Assembly (NCBI RefSeq): GCF_000423545.1
Contig: NZ_AUIE01000016.1
Coordinates: 62,001-126,000 of the forward strand
Source: Metapseudomonas resinovorans DSM 21078
GTDB taxonomy: Bacteria; Pseudomonadota; Gammaproteobacteria; Pseudomonadales; Pseudomonadaceae
Reading direction: 5' to 3'
DNA length: 64,000 nucleotides
The translations under genes were made by a program, and so were the position numbers. Numbering within the stretch: position 1 is the first letter of the stretch; every line of letters begins with the position of its first letter. The notes under the pieces are model-generated. The model did not search any database. It saw nothing but the letters and a program-made list of their open reading frames with translations, and was not told where the DNA came from. Positions 17,408-28,414 of the stretch are shown piece after piece.

Positions 17408-18244
17408 ATGCAAATCGCTCGTACTGTTGCTTGCTTGAGAGCAGCAATTGCAGATCTTCGTCGCACAGGTGGTCGCGTGGCTTTGGTGCCGACCATGGGT
17501 GCATTGCATGACGGCCACCTGGCATTGGTAAACGCGGCCACCATTCGAGCAGAGCACGTCGTTGTGTCTATTTTTGTGAACCCCCGTCAGTTTGGTCCCA
17601 ATGAGGATTATGCGGACTACCCACGGCAGGAACAGACCGATTTAAGGCTGCTTGCAGAGGCCGGTGTTAGCTTGGTTTGGGCGCCGAATGTCGAAACGAT
17701 GTACCCGGCGGGTTACTCAACCAGCGTTTTAGTATCAGGCATTACTCGCGACTTAGACGGTGCCACAAGACCGGGGCATTTTGAGGGAGTCGCAACCGTA
17801 GTACTTAAGCTCTTCAACCAGGTTCGTCCAGATGTGGCGATTTTTGGAGAAAAAGACTTCCAGCAACTCGCAATGGTTCGACGCTTGGCCCATGACCTGG
17901 ACACAGGCGTTGAAGTCGTAGGCTGCCCAACTGATCGCGCGGAGGATGGTCTAGCGCTTTCTTCACGCAACGCCTATCTCAGCCCCGATCAACGCATTAA
18001 CGCAGCGACAATCCCCAGAGTCTTAGGTGCAGCGGCCGAGTCACTTAGGATGGGAGAACCAGTCTCCCAAACTCTTCTCACAGCCAAGACTCGGTTGGAA
18101 CAGGCTGGTTTTTCTCCAATTGACTATCTAGACCTTCGTGATGCATCTACCCTCGAGCCAGTTGATACTCTGCTATCTCCTGCCCGCCTCATGGTTGCGG
18201 CGTGGCTAGGTAGCACTCGCCTGATCGACAATATGGCGGTTTGA
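17408..18244 (+). CDS. panC: Pantothenate synthetase, probable extra copy
   Basis: 278 residues, full length for PanC, which condenses pantoate and beta-alanine with ATP to pantothenate, the CoA precursor. Seen: PTMGALHDGH (nucleotide-binding HxGH), FVNPRQFGPNEDY, RPGHFEGVATVV, FGEKDFQQL and ALSSRNAYLS (KMSKS equivalent). Base composition and codon use (many A/T-ending codons) differ plainly from the GC-rich neighbours. It stands alone, without panB, between a truncated permease and noncoding sequence, so acquisition by transfer is likely. It might support CoA supply for the CoA-dependent pathway. Confidence 0.88.
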   Translation: MQIARTVACLRAAIADLRRTGGRVALVPTMGALHDGHLALVNAATIRAEHVVVSIFVNPRQFGPNEDYADYPRQEQTDLRLLAEAGVSLVWAPNVETMYPAGYSTSVLVSGITRDLDGATRPGHFEGVATVVLKLFNQVRPDVAIFGEKDFQQLAMVRRLAHDLDTGVEVVGCPTDRAEDGLALSSRNAYLSPDQRINAATIPRVLGAAAESLRMGEPVSQTLLTAKTRLEQAGFSPIDYLDLRDASTLEPVDTLLSPARLMVAAWLGSTRLIDNMAV

Positions 18245-18295
18245 GCGAAATCGTTTACGCCAAAAACTTATGTTTCTGCGCGGAATTTGCGCGAA

Positions 18296-18309
18296 CGTCC
18301 ACCTAAGGG
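18296..18309 (+). repeat. 14-bp direct repeat, right copy
   Basis: Second copy of CGTCCACCTAAGGG, 52 bases after the panC stop. The following 200 bases contain small inverted repeats (for example GGCAG-TTAC-CTGCC near 18330) but no gene I can recognise. Confidence 0.5.
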
Positions 18310-18517
18310 TGGCTGTAGGGATGGCAGTTACCTGCCACCCCCTGGACGTAGGCGTCTGCCACATGGCGGCGGGTTGATTTTGATTGGAGTCGCGGTTGTG
18401 CAAGGAGCGCCCAAGACCGCTCCGAACCGTGATTGAGTAGAGCTGGTGATTCAGCGCCTCGATGCCTAAGGAAGCGTGGCCCACGACATCGCGGGCCGAA
18501 GCTTTTACTGGTCGGAA

Positions 18518-19537
18518 TCAGTTTGCGCCAGGTACATCAAGTTTGAGCAGTTGGATGGCATTGCCGCTGCGAATCTTCTCCCGGTCTTCATCGGACAGAT
18601 CCAGGTTCGCGGTGAGATCGCCATGCGCATAGGCACCCCCGAAGTTTGTCCCATAGACCAGACGGTCCACTCCGACCACTTCGACTACGCCGCGGCGTAA
18701 GCCGGGCGCATGTACATCGAGATCAAAGTAGAAGTTCGGCAAGTACTCCATCAACGGCCTTCGGTTGCGCGCGTCCGGCGCCATGGCGTTGTTCAATTCG
18801 CATAGTCGGCCGAGCTGGAATACCGCCATGCCTCCGGCATGGGTGATGTAAGCCTTGAGATTGGGGAATGCGTCCAGCGCACCGCCGCAGATCAGGTACC
18901 AGAAAAACAGCGTTTCGTCGACGCAGTCGCCAATGATCGACGTGGTCTCGAACTTGTCGTCGGTGTGCTTTTCGCCCCAGTAAATGGACTGGTTGAAGCC
19001 GTGCACCATGATTGGCACGTCCAGTTGCTCGATCTTCTCCCAGACCGGGAACAGGCGTTCGTCATGGGTCTCGATGCCGTTGAAGTTAGTGCCGCCGACG
19101 CAGACGCCCTTGGCGCCCAGTTGGGTAACGGCGCGTTCAATTTCCCGCACCGCCGCATCCGGCTCGGCCAGGTTGGCATGGCACCAGAAGTCGAAGTGCT
19201 GTGGGTCCTGGCGGCAATAGGCGGACATCTCGTCGTTGCAGATGCGAGCGTACTCGGTTCCGAATTCTCCGGCCCAGTACATGAAAGCATGCGAGGGCGC
19301 GGATACCACCAGCTTGTCCACGCCGCGCTCGGCCATCAGCCGGCGACGGCTTTCGTGGGTCATACGTGCCAGCAAGTTGGCCTCGGCTTCAGCGTCGTTC
19401 AGCGCCTTGGACGGCTGCTTGGTGCCCAGGGAGAAGTGCCCGACAGTGAAGCCGGTGGTTTTCATGAAGGGGCCCCAGAACTCATGGCGATTCAGCATTC
19501 CCTTCGTCACGAGGTGGGCATGGATATCGATCAGCAC
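18518..19537 (-). CDS. Amidohydrolase family 2 protein (paralogue of the 4448 gene)
   Basis: 339 residues if started at GTG 19537, preferred because GAGGAG precedes it by six bases and because VLIDIHAHL then aligns with the start of the 4448 protein. Seen: DIHAH, MVHGFN, THAGG and YGTNFGG, where Asn again replaces the conserved metal-ligand Asp. It is closely similar to the 4448 protein along its length, including the WxxL then DAFPNLKAYITH stretch. It diverges from the SDR gene across operator B. Likely a C-C hydrolase, hydratase or decarboxylase of the same pathway. Confidence 0.83.
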   Translation of the reverse strand: MLIDIHAHLVTKGMLNRHEFWGPFMKTTGFTVGHFSLGTKQPSKALNDAEAEANLLARMTHESRRRLMAERGVDKLVVSAPSHAFMYWAGEFGTEYARICNDEMSAYCRQDPQHFDFWCHANLAEPDAAVREIERAVTQLGAKGVCVGGTNFNGIETHDERLFPVWEKIEQLDVPIMVHGFNQSIYWGEKHTDDKFETTSIIGDCVDETLFFWYLICGGALDAFPNLKAYITHAGGMAVFQLGRLCELNNAMAPDARNRRPLMEYLPNFYFDLDVHAPGLRRGVVEVVGVDRLVYGTNFGGAYAHGDLTANLDLSDEDREKIRSGNAIQLLKLDVPGAN

Positions 19538-19608
19538 GGCGTACTCCTCAAGGGTGGGTTGCAAGGCGGTGGCATCGACTTTTGCACCAGATTCTTGTGA
19601 ATACTATT

Positions 19609-19633
19609 TGAACATAATTAAAAAATTTGTTCA
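19609..19633. promoter_or_regulatory. Operator-like inverted repeat, site B (TGAACA-N13-TGTTCA)
   Basis: Perfect TGAACA (19609-19614) and TGTTCA (19628-19633) with 13 A/T bases between. It is centred between the divergent amidohydrolase (start 19537) and SDR (start 19709) genes. Geometry is identical to site A. Confidence 0.62.
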
Positions 19634-19708
19634 TATGATTTGCAGGAATCTGCCGGTACGAAGTGGGTGACGGCAGGTTGCGTAGTCCACCGAACCTGGA
19701 GAACAACA

Positions 19709-20548
19709 ATGAACAAGACATGGTTCGTCACGGGGGCTTCCCGTGGCATCGGCGCAGAAATCGCCAAGGCGGCGCTGGAGGCCGGAGCCAACGTAGTGGC
19801 GACGGGACGCAATCTCGCCCGACTCGAGGTGCTGTACGCACCCTACGGAGGCCGTGTGCTGCCGCTGCAATTAGACGTGACTGACGAAGGCCAAGCTGCT
19901 GCGGTGGTTGAGGAGGCTGTGCGGCATTTCGGGCGTGTCGATGTGGTGGTGAACAACGCCGGCTACGGTCAGTTGGGGCCGTTCGAGGAGAACGACGATG
20001 AGGCGGCCGGGCGGCAGTTCGCAACCAACGTCTTCGGAATATTCCACGTGTGCCGCGCTGTTTTGCCGGTGATGCGTCGGCAGCGGGCTGGGCACATCTT
20101 CAATGTCTCGTCGATCGCCGGCATGGCTGGCATGGGCGGCGCTGCGTTGTACTGCTCGGCGAAGTTTGCCGTGGAGGGCTTCTCCGAAGCGCTCGCGCAG
20201 GAGGTGGCGCAGTTCGGCATCCGCGTCACTATCGTCGAGCCGGGGGCGTTCCGCACCGATTTCCTCGACGGCACCTCGGCTGTCTTGGGCGGAAAGAGGC
20301 TGGAGGACTACGCCGAGTTCAGCAGGAAGATCAAGGCTTCGTCGGAGGCCAATAACCATCGGCAGAAAGGCGACCCGGCCAAGCTGGGAGCGGTTCTGGT
20401 TCGGTTGGCTGCTGAAGAAAATCCACCATTGCGCTATCTAGCAGGTTCCGACGCCCTGCAAGTGGTAACAGGAAAGCTTGCGGCAGTGGCTCGGGAGATT
20501 GAAGAGTGGCGCGATTGGTCGGTATTGACCGATGGGGATTTCAGCTAA
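19709..20548 (+). CDS. SDR family oxidoreductase
   Basis: 279 residues from ATG 19709 (GGAG upstream; a longer frame upstream would run into the operator region). TGASRGIG at residues 7-14, NNAGYG, VSSIAGMAGMGG then YCSAK give the classical SDR cofactor and Ser-Tyr-Lys motifs; VEPGAFRTDF is the usual substrate-side segment. NAD(P)-dependent. Shares operator B with the divergent amidohydrolase, so it belongs to the catabolic regulon. Confidence 0.9.
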   Translation: MNKTWFVTGASRGIGAEIAKAALEAGANVVATGRNLARLEVLYAPYGGRVLPLQLDVTDEGQAAAVVEEAVRHFGRVDVVVNNAGYGQLGPFEENDDEAAGRQFATNVFGIFHVCRAVLPVMRRQRAGHIFNVSSIAGMAGMGGAALYCSAKFAVEGFSEALAQEVAQFGIRVTIVEPGAFRTDFLDGTSAVLGGKRLEDYAEFSRKIKASSEANNHRQKGDPAKLGAVLVRLAAEENPPLRYLAGSDALQVVTGKLAAVAREIEEWRDWSVLTDGDFS

Positions 20549-20648
20549 TGCCCAGGGTAGCTCGACGATATTGCCTTCAAGCCTGAGTAAGGATTTGAGT
20601 CGTCGATCACGGGGTAGGTGCCGACATAGTTTGTGAAGGAAGGGCGTC

Positions 20649-21443
20649 TTGAAACGCGACAACAACGATAAAAGCCGTTTGCTGAACTACTTGCTGATAC
20701 TGATGCTGCTGGCTTGCGCCAGGGGCGAGGCGCTGGGGGCACCGGACCGTCAGGCGCTTCAGGAGATGCGCACGATGGCGACGATGGCGACGGTCAACGT
20801 CCTTCTCTACTACAACCTCAACGGCATTCCCTACGAGACCGAGAACCTAGAGGCCTTTAACCAAAACCTAAATCGGCTGCGCGAGTTGTCCGGGCAAGCC
20901 GACGATGCCTCGCTCTCCGAACAAGTCCGCCGGCTCGACGATGCGGTTGCCGACCTCAAGCACTTGCCGCAGAGCGTCGCAGACTCGCGTTCGGTATGGC
21001 CCGCCTACGCACGCTGGTTGCCGGGCCTCATAGAGGCACATGTTCACCTGGAAAAATCGCTATCCGAACGCTACGACGCTGCGCCCGAGGTGGCGCAGGC
21101 GCAAAGCGGGCTGCATGTGCTCAGCCACGATATCGGACGGATACTGCTGTCATACCAGATGGCCTCCTTCCCGAACTTCGGGGGCGATATCTGGATTCTC
21201 GACGAGCAGGCGCTTACTGCACTGGATACTGACATCGAGCAACGCTTCGCCGAAGTGGCCGAGCGCGACGGTGGCATTGCGCAGGCACTGAAGGCTCCAC
21301 TCCGGGACTATCGTTTCGTGCGGCGGCGCCTGCTTGAACCGGCTGGAAACTGGGCACCGAATGCAGTGGCGCTTTACCTGGCGAAAACCGTACGCACCCT
21401 CGATGGCGAGGGGAGACGCCAGGGAAACAGCCCGCCTGGATAA
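20649..21443 (+). CDS. Unknown exported helical protein
   Basis: 264 residues from a TTG start with AAGGAAGGG upstream. A signal peptide or lipoprotein-like leader (LLNYLLILMLLACARGEALG) is followed by a mostly helical, charged body with no cysteines or catalytic motif I recognise. Regular heptad-like stretches appear around residues 70-110. It is 100 bases after the SDR gene on the same strand. Function unknown; I do not assign it to the catabolic pathway. Confidence 0.65.
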   Translation: MKRDNNDKSRLLNYLLILMLLACARGEALGAPDRQALQEMRTMATMATVNVLLYYNLNGIPYETENLEAFNQNLNRLRELSGQADDASLSEQVRRLDDAVADLKHLPQSVADSRSVWPAYARWLPGLIEAHVHLEKSLSERYDAAPEVAQAQSGLHVLSHDIGRILLSYQMASFPNFGGDIWILDEQALTALDTDIEQRFAEVAERDGGIAQALKAPLRDYRFVRRRLLEPAGNWAPNAVALYLAKTVRTLDGEGRRQGNSPPG

Positions 21444-21544
21444 CCTGAGCCATCCGCCAGGAAGCCGCTTGCGCGCTCTTCAGGCTGACCGCTCGCGGGG
21501 ATTACCGAGCAAAAAATAATCGCTATCACTGGAGAGCTGTAGTC

Positions 21545-21919
21545 ATGTTTACGCATGTGACCCTGGGCACCAACGACCTGGAGAAGGCCCGCGATTTCTA
21601 CAATGCGGTGCTGCCTGCGCTGGGCTACGGGAATATGGCCAACAAGGACAATGCCTCCGTCTGGGGCGGGGCGGGGCAGCGTTTTGTGGTCCTGAAACCC
21701 GCCGATGGTAACGTCGCCACCATGGGTAATGGCGTGACAATCGGCTTCGTGGCAAAAAGCCGGGTGGCGGTGGATGAGTTTCACAGGCTGGCGTTGCAGG
21801 CTGGGGGCAGCGACGCGGGTGCCCCCGGTCTTCGTGATTTCGGCCCCAATGTCTATGCGGCGTACGTGCGTGATCTCGATGGGCACAAGATCGTTGCTAC
21901 TTGCATGAGCGCTGAATGA
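21545..21919 (+). CDS. VOC family protein (glyoxalase/bleomycin-resistance fold)
   Basis: 124 residues, a single VOC unit: MFTHVTLGTNDLEKARDFYNAVL at the start and YAAYVRDLDGHKIVA at the end, the usual small lactoylglutathione lyase-like form. GGAGAG precedes the ATG. Metal-dependent in most relatives, but substrates vary too widely to call. Stand-alone gene. Confidence 0.87.
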   Translation: MFTHVTLGTNDLEKARDFYNAVLPALGYGNMANKDNASVWGGAGQRFVVLKPADGNVATMGNGVTIGFVAKSRVAVDEFHRLALQAGGSDAGAPGLRDFGPNVYAAYVRDLDGHKIVATCMSAE

Positions 21920-22168
21920 GGCAGGCCCCGCCTTTCACGTGGCGGACCTGTTCCAAGGTGCATGCCAATCCAGGTGCCACCAAGGGAAATTTCAGAGAGC
22001 GCGTCGATCAGGCCGACGCCCCTCTGAGTACATGACCGATGCGAAGAGGATATGTCGGTCAAATAGCGTATCGACCAATGCTTGGTGCAACCTGCAATCT
22101 CCCGGCCCTGGATGCCGTTCTGCGACATTCGACGACAAACCTAGTGGTATCCCTGTAGGCTTTCCTGG

Positions 22169-22330
22169 CCACGTTCTGGCGATTTTGCAGCTGGGTGGGG
22201 AGTTTCTCCCGCCGATGGACGAGAGCGACCTGCTCTACATGCCTTCGGCTTTGTTCGGCCTGTCCGCGTAAAAGGCCTTGGAGCTGTTGTAACAGATTGA
22301 CCGACTGATCAAGGGCTCTTTGATTGGCCG
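22169..22330 (+). pseudogene. Fragment of a CusA/CzcA-type RND efflux pump
   Basis: Reading one frame gives GGEFLPPMDESDLLYMPSAL, FGLSA, stop, KALELL, stop, QIDRLIKGS, which matches the well-known CusA segment around the LLYMP motif even across two in-frame stops. No N- or C-terminal remainder is visible. A decayed heavy-metal pump remnant. The rest of the 21920-22600 gap holds no gene I can support; on the minus strand near 21990 a short open stretch is unrecognised. Confidence 0.6.
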
Positions 22331-22387
22331 AAATCGCAGAGGGATTTTTTCAACAGAATCGGCCGATAGCGGATATTCCATCCAAAG

Positions 22388-22421
22388 AAAAGGGCCAGTG
22401 AGCAACGCTCACCGGCCCTTT
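22388..22421. terminator. Strong bidirectional terminator downstream of nrdB
   Basis: AAAGGGCC-A-GTGAGC, loop AAC, GCTCAC-C-GGCCCTTT forms a 15-bp stem with one mismatch. It would end nrdAB transcripts coming from the right and any transcript from the left. Confidence 0.75.
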
Positions 22422-22602
22422 CTCTTACTCCTTTCTACCCCAGTTCCTTTGGGGCTAATGGCCTTGCCCTGTTACCAAAGCCACCCTTGGATGGCTGGCA
22501 CCGCTGCCTCCCCAGGCAGCGGCTCTGCACCGTCTCGGTGCATTCGTTTCAACATTCAGTGAAAAAGTTTCAGTGTTTGTTGAAAAACTACGTGACCCGG
22601 AC

Positions 22603-23850
22603 TCAATCCCAGCTCAGTGCGCCACCCGTTTGGTATTCAATGACGCGCGTCTCGAAGAAGTTCTTTTCTTTCTTCAGGTCCATGATTTCGGACATCCACG
22701 GGAACGGGTTGGTCGCGCCCGGGTATTCCTCTTTCAGGCCGATCTGGGTCAGGCGGCGGTTGGCGATGAATTTGAGGTAGTCCTCCATCATCGCGGCGTT
22801 CATGCCCAGTACGCCGCGCGGCATGGTGTCGCGAGCGTATTCGATCTCCAGCTGGGTGCCCTGCAGGATCATCTGGGTGGCTTCGTCCTTCATCTGGGCA
22901 TCCCACAGGTGCGGGTTCTCGATCTTGATCTGGTTGATCACGTCGATGCCGAAGTTCAGGTGCATGGATTCGTCGCGCAGGATGTACTGGAACTGCTCAG
23001 CGGTGCCGGTCATCTTGTTGCGGCGGCCCATGGAGAGAATCTGGGTGAAGCCGCAGTAGAAGAAGATGCCTTCCAGTACGCAGTAGTAGGCGATCAGGTT
23101 GCGCAGGAACTGGCGGTCGGTCTCCGGGGTGCCGGTCTTGAACTCGGGGTCGGAGATCGAGCGGGTGTACTTGAGGCCCCAGGACGCTTTCTTCGCGACG
23201 CTGGGAATCTCGTGGTACATGTTGAAGATCTCGCCTTCATCCATGCCCAGCGACTCGATGCAGTACTGGTAGGCGTGGGTGTGGATCGCTTCTTCGAAGG
23301 CCTGGCGCAGGATGTACTGGCGGCATTCGGGGTTGGTGATCAGGCGGTACACGGCCAGCACCAGGTTGTTGGCAACCAGGGAGTCGGCGGTGGAGAAGAA
23401 GCCGAGGTTGCGCATCACGATGCGGCGCTCGTCTTCGGAGAGGCCGTCCTTGCTCTTCCACAGGGCAATGTCGGCGTTCATGTTCACTTCTTGCGGCATC
23501 CAGTGGTTGGCGCAACCATCCAGATACTTCTGCCAGGCCCAGTCGTACTTGAAGGGTACGAGTTGGTTGAGGTCGGCGCGGGCGTTGATCATCTGCTTGT
23601 CGCCAACCTGTACGCGCGCGGCGGAGCCTTCGAGGTCGTCCAGGCCTTCCTGGATGTCGAGGGCGTCCAGGGCCTTCTTGGCGCGGGCGACGGCGTCGGA
23701 GTCGTCGGCCGATACGGCGCGGGCGTCTTCAACGGAGCCGGCGGCTTCGTCGTCGAGCTTGTCGATGTTCTTGGCGGCGGCCTGGGCAACAGCGGGGGCT
23801 GCCTTGGCTTCGGTGGGGTCTTCTTTGTCGAATTCGTCCCAGCTGAGCAT
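22603..23850 (-). CDS. nrdB: Class Ia ribonucleotide reductase, beta subunit
   Basis: 415 residues. It holds the diiron-tyrosyl radical cofactor that oxidises the NrdA active site for reduction of ribonucleoside diphosphates. Seen: the ferritin-like iron ligands in [17 protein letters not shown] and [11 protein letters not shown], and a C-terminal tail (TGGALSWD) that docks on NrdA. An acidic, Ala-rich N-terminal extension of about 70 residues precedes the core. AGGAG precedes the ATG. Downstream of nrdA, about 200 bases apart with a REP-like palindrome between. Confidence 0.96.
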   Translation of the reverse strand: MLSWDEFDKEDPTEAKAAPAVAQAAAKNIDKLDDEAAGSVEDARAVSADDSDAVARAKKALDALDIQEGLDDLEGSAARVQVGDKQMINARADLNQLVPFKYDWAWQKYLDGCANHWMPQEVNMNADIALWKSKDGLSEDERRIVMRNLGFFSTADSLVANNLVLAVYRLITNPECRQYILRQAFEEAIHTHAYQYCIESLGMDEGEIFNMYHEIPSVAKKASWGLKYTRSISDPEFKTGTPETDRQFLRNLIAYYCVLEGIFFYCGFTQILSMGRRNKMTGTAEQFQYILRDESMHLNFGIDVINQIKIENPHLWDAQMKDEATQMILQGTQLEIEYARDTMPRGVLGMNAAMMEDYLKFIANRRLTQIGLKEEYPGATNPFPWMSEIMDLKKEKNFFETRVIEYQTGGALSWD

Positions 23851-23990
23851 GGTTCCTCTCCTGGTATCTGGATGCGTGAATGACGGTGCACGCTAAAGCG
23901 GTGGTTCATGGCCGGGCGGTGAATTGCCCTGGCTTGTGCACACCCGGTTTGTGGGTGTGGCTGTTCGGATATCGGTGCTGGATGAGTTTT

Positions 23991-24031
23991 CCCTCACCCC
24001 CGGCCCCTCTCCCAGAGGGAGAGGGGAGGGA
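23991..24031. repeat. REP-like palindrome between nrdA and nrdB
   Basis: CCCTCACCCCCGGCCCCTC then CCAGAG and GGGAGAGGGGAGGG, a member of the CCTCTCCC/GGGAGAGG palindrome family of this genome. Likely a 3'-end-stabilising or processing element between the two nrd messages. Confidence 0.7.
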
Positions 24032-24049
24032 GCGGCCCCGTGCGATGCC

Positions 24050-26941
<2,892 letters not shown>

Positions 26942-27121
26942 GGGGTTCTCCATGTTCTGTATTTATGTAAGGGCGCCCGAGTCGCCTTCATTCCTTTTCA
27001 CAACGCGATACGCACGGCGAGGTGCCGAGCGCAAAACGTGGTGCTACGAGGCAGAAGGACAGGACTCAAGTGCCTTCCTGGCCCTACAAGTCAAACGTCA
27101 CGGTGTTAAACCGCCGTGACA

Positions 27122-27137
27122 ACACAATACCTAGTGG
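27122..27137. promoter_or_regulatory. Candidate NrdR box
   Basis: ACACAATACCTAGTGG matches the NrdR box consensus ACACWATATATWGTGT at 13 of 16 positions by eye. It is about 180 bases upstream of nrdA. Confidence 0.45.
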
Positions 27138-27399
27138 TGGGCACTGTTCGCGCCGCACCGGCTTCCGGCCCCCAGTCACGTTCTTTGTGTCCTGGGCCGA
27201 CACCACTCGCCTGGGGCGGATGGTGGGTGAAATACCGCAATTGACACACCGGTGGTCAGGCTCTGAAAAAGCCTTTGGCGCTTGATTCTAGTTGTGTCCG
27301 GTGGTACGCCCTCACCCCAATATGTAGGGGCTGGGCTCGATGGGGGTACAAGATAATGCGCTATTGGGGGCATTGCAAGGCGACCCACTACATCTAGCC

Positions 27400-27408
27400 T
27401 GTGGATAA
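27400..27408 (-). promoter_or_regulatory. Perfect DnaA box upstream of nrdA
   Basis: TGTGGATAA is the reverse complement of the consensus DnaA box TTATCCACA. E. coli nrdAB is known to be DnaA-responsive, so a site in this control region is plausible. A related GTGGGTGA repeat follows within 30 bases. Confidence 0.5.
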
Positions 27409-27539
27409 ACTGTGGGTGATTTGTGGGTGACTGCGGAGTAACGGAGGCAAAGGCCCGGTGGCTCTAGGCTCTGCCGTTCGTCGCCGCCAAATGGTGTGTT
27501 TTTCGGCGGCAGCGGTGCTGTAGACGGTGTCGCAAGCTA

Positions 27540-27555
27540 ACACAATATCTTGTGT
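27540..27555. promoter_or_regulatory. Strong candidate NrdR box
   Basis: ACACAATATCTTGTGT is a perfect 6-bp-arm palindrome matching the NrdR consensus at 15 of 16 positions. It lies in the 26942-27652 region between nrdA and the divergent response regulator gene, nearer the latter. No gene is visible in this region. Confidence 0.6.
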
Positions 27556-27652
27556 TTTAGCCTTCATTTGGCATGCGCTGTGCTATCGAGCCGGCATTGC
27601 TACAATGCGAGCCCTTTTTCGATGGTCCTGACGCTGTCTGCGGGAGTGTGTG

Positions 27653-28375
27653 GTGGAGCAAGAAGCCTGGCGAATCCTCATAGTCGAAGACGATCAGCGA
27701 CTGGCCGATCTGACGCGCGAATACCTGGAAGGCAACGGCCTGCAGGTGGCCATCGAGTCCGATGGTGGCCAGGCTGTGGCGCGCATTCTCAGGGAGCGCC
27801 CGGACCTGGTGGTGCTGGACCTGATGCTGCCGGGCGAGGATGGCCTGTCCATTTGCCGCAAGCTGCGCGGCCAGTACGAGGGGCCGATCCTGATGCTCAC
27901 GGCCCGCACCGACGACATGGACCAGATCCTTGGCCTGGAACTGGGCGCCGATGACTACGTCTGCAAGCCGGTGCGCCCGCGTGTGCTGTTGGCGCGCATC
28001 CGCGCCCTGTTGCGGCGCAGCGAAGCGGTGGCAGAAGCGCCAGTGGTGGAAAACCAGCGCCGCCTGGAGTTCGGCCCGCTGGTGATCGACAACGCCATGC
28101 GCGAAGCCTGGCTGAACGAGCGCAGCATCGAGCTGACCAGCGCCGAGTTCGACCTGCTGTGGCTGCTGGCGGTGAATTCGGGACGCATCCTCTCCCGCGA
28201 GGAGATCTTCAACTCCCTGCGCGGCATCGAGTACGACGGTCAGGACCGTTCCATCGACGTCCGCATTTCGCGAATCCGCCCGAAGATTGGTGATGACCCC
28301 ATGCACCCGCGTCTGATCAAGACGGTACGCAGCAAGGGCTATCTATTCGTAAGAGAGGCCGCCGTGGGCCTCTGA
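27653..28375 (+). CDS. OmpR-family response regulator
   Basis: 240 residues from the second of two adjacent GTG codons (GGAG six bases upstream). Receiver domain: acidic pair in VEDD, phospho-acceptor Asp in VVLDLMLPGEDG, Lys in YVCKPV; winged-helix effector in the C-terminal 100 residues ending at SKGYLFV. RstA-like. Forms a pair with the kinase 39 bases downstream. In P. aeruginosa the equivalent pair also sits next to nrdA, as I recall. Target genes unknown. Confidence 0.92.
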   Translation: MEQEAWRILIVEDDQRLADLTREYLEGNGLQVAIESDGGQAVARILRERPDLVVLDLMLPGEDGLSICRKLRGQYEGPILMLTARTDDMDQILGLELGADDYVCKPVRPRVLLARIRALLRRSEAVAEAPVVENQRRLEFGPLVIDNAMREAWLNERSIELTSAEFDLLWLLAVNSGRILSREEIFNSLRGIEYDGQDRSIDVRISRIRPKIGDDPMHPRLIKTVRSKGYLFVREAAVGL

Positions 28376-28414
28376 CGGACCGGCTGACGGTCCACAGCTT
28401 CCGGGCAACAGTCC

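Noticed and set aside
18310-18517. Possible insertion-sequence or group II intron remnant after panC
   Set aside because: Small inverted repeats are present, but no transposase, reverse transcriptase or clear element end could be recognised.
21853-22128. A 91-codon minus-strand frame in the gap after the VOC gene
   Set aside because: No ribosome site, no family resemblance, and it overlaps the VOC gene end.
22573-23883. A 436-codon + strand frame opposite nrdB
   Set aside because: Shadow of nrdB, rich in Val/Gly/His with no motif.
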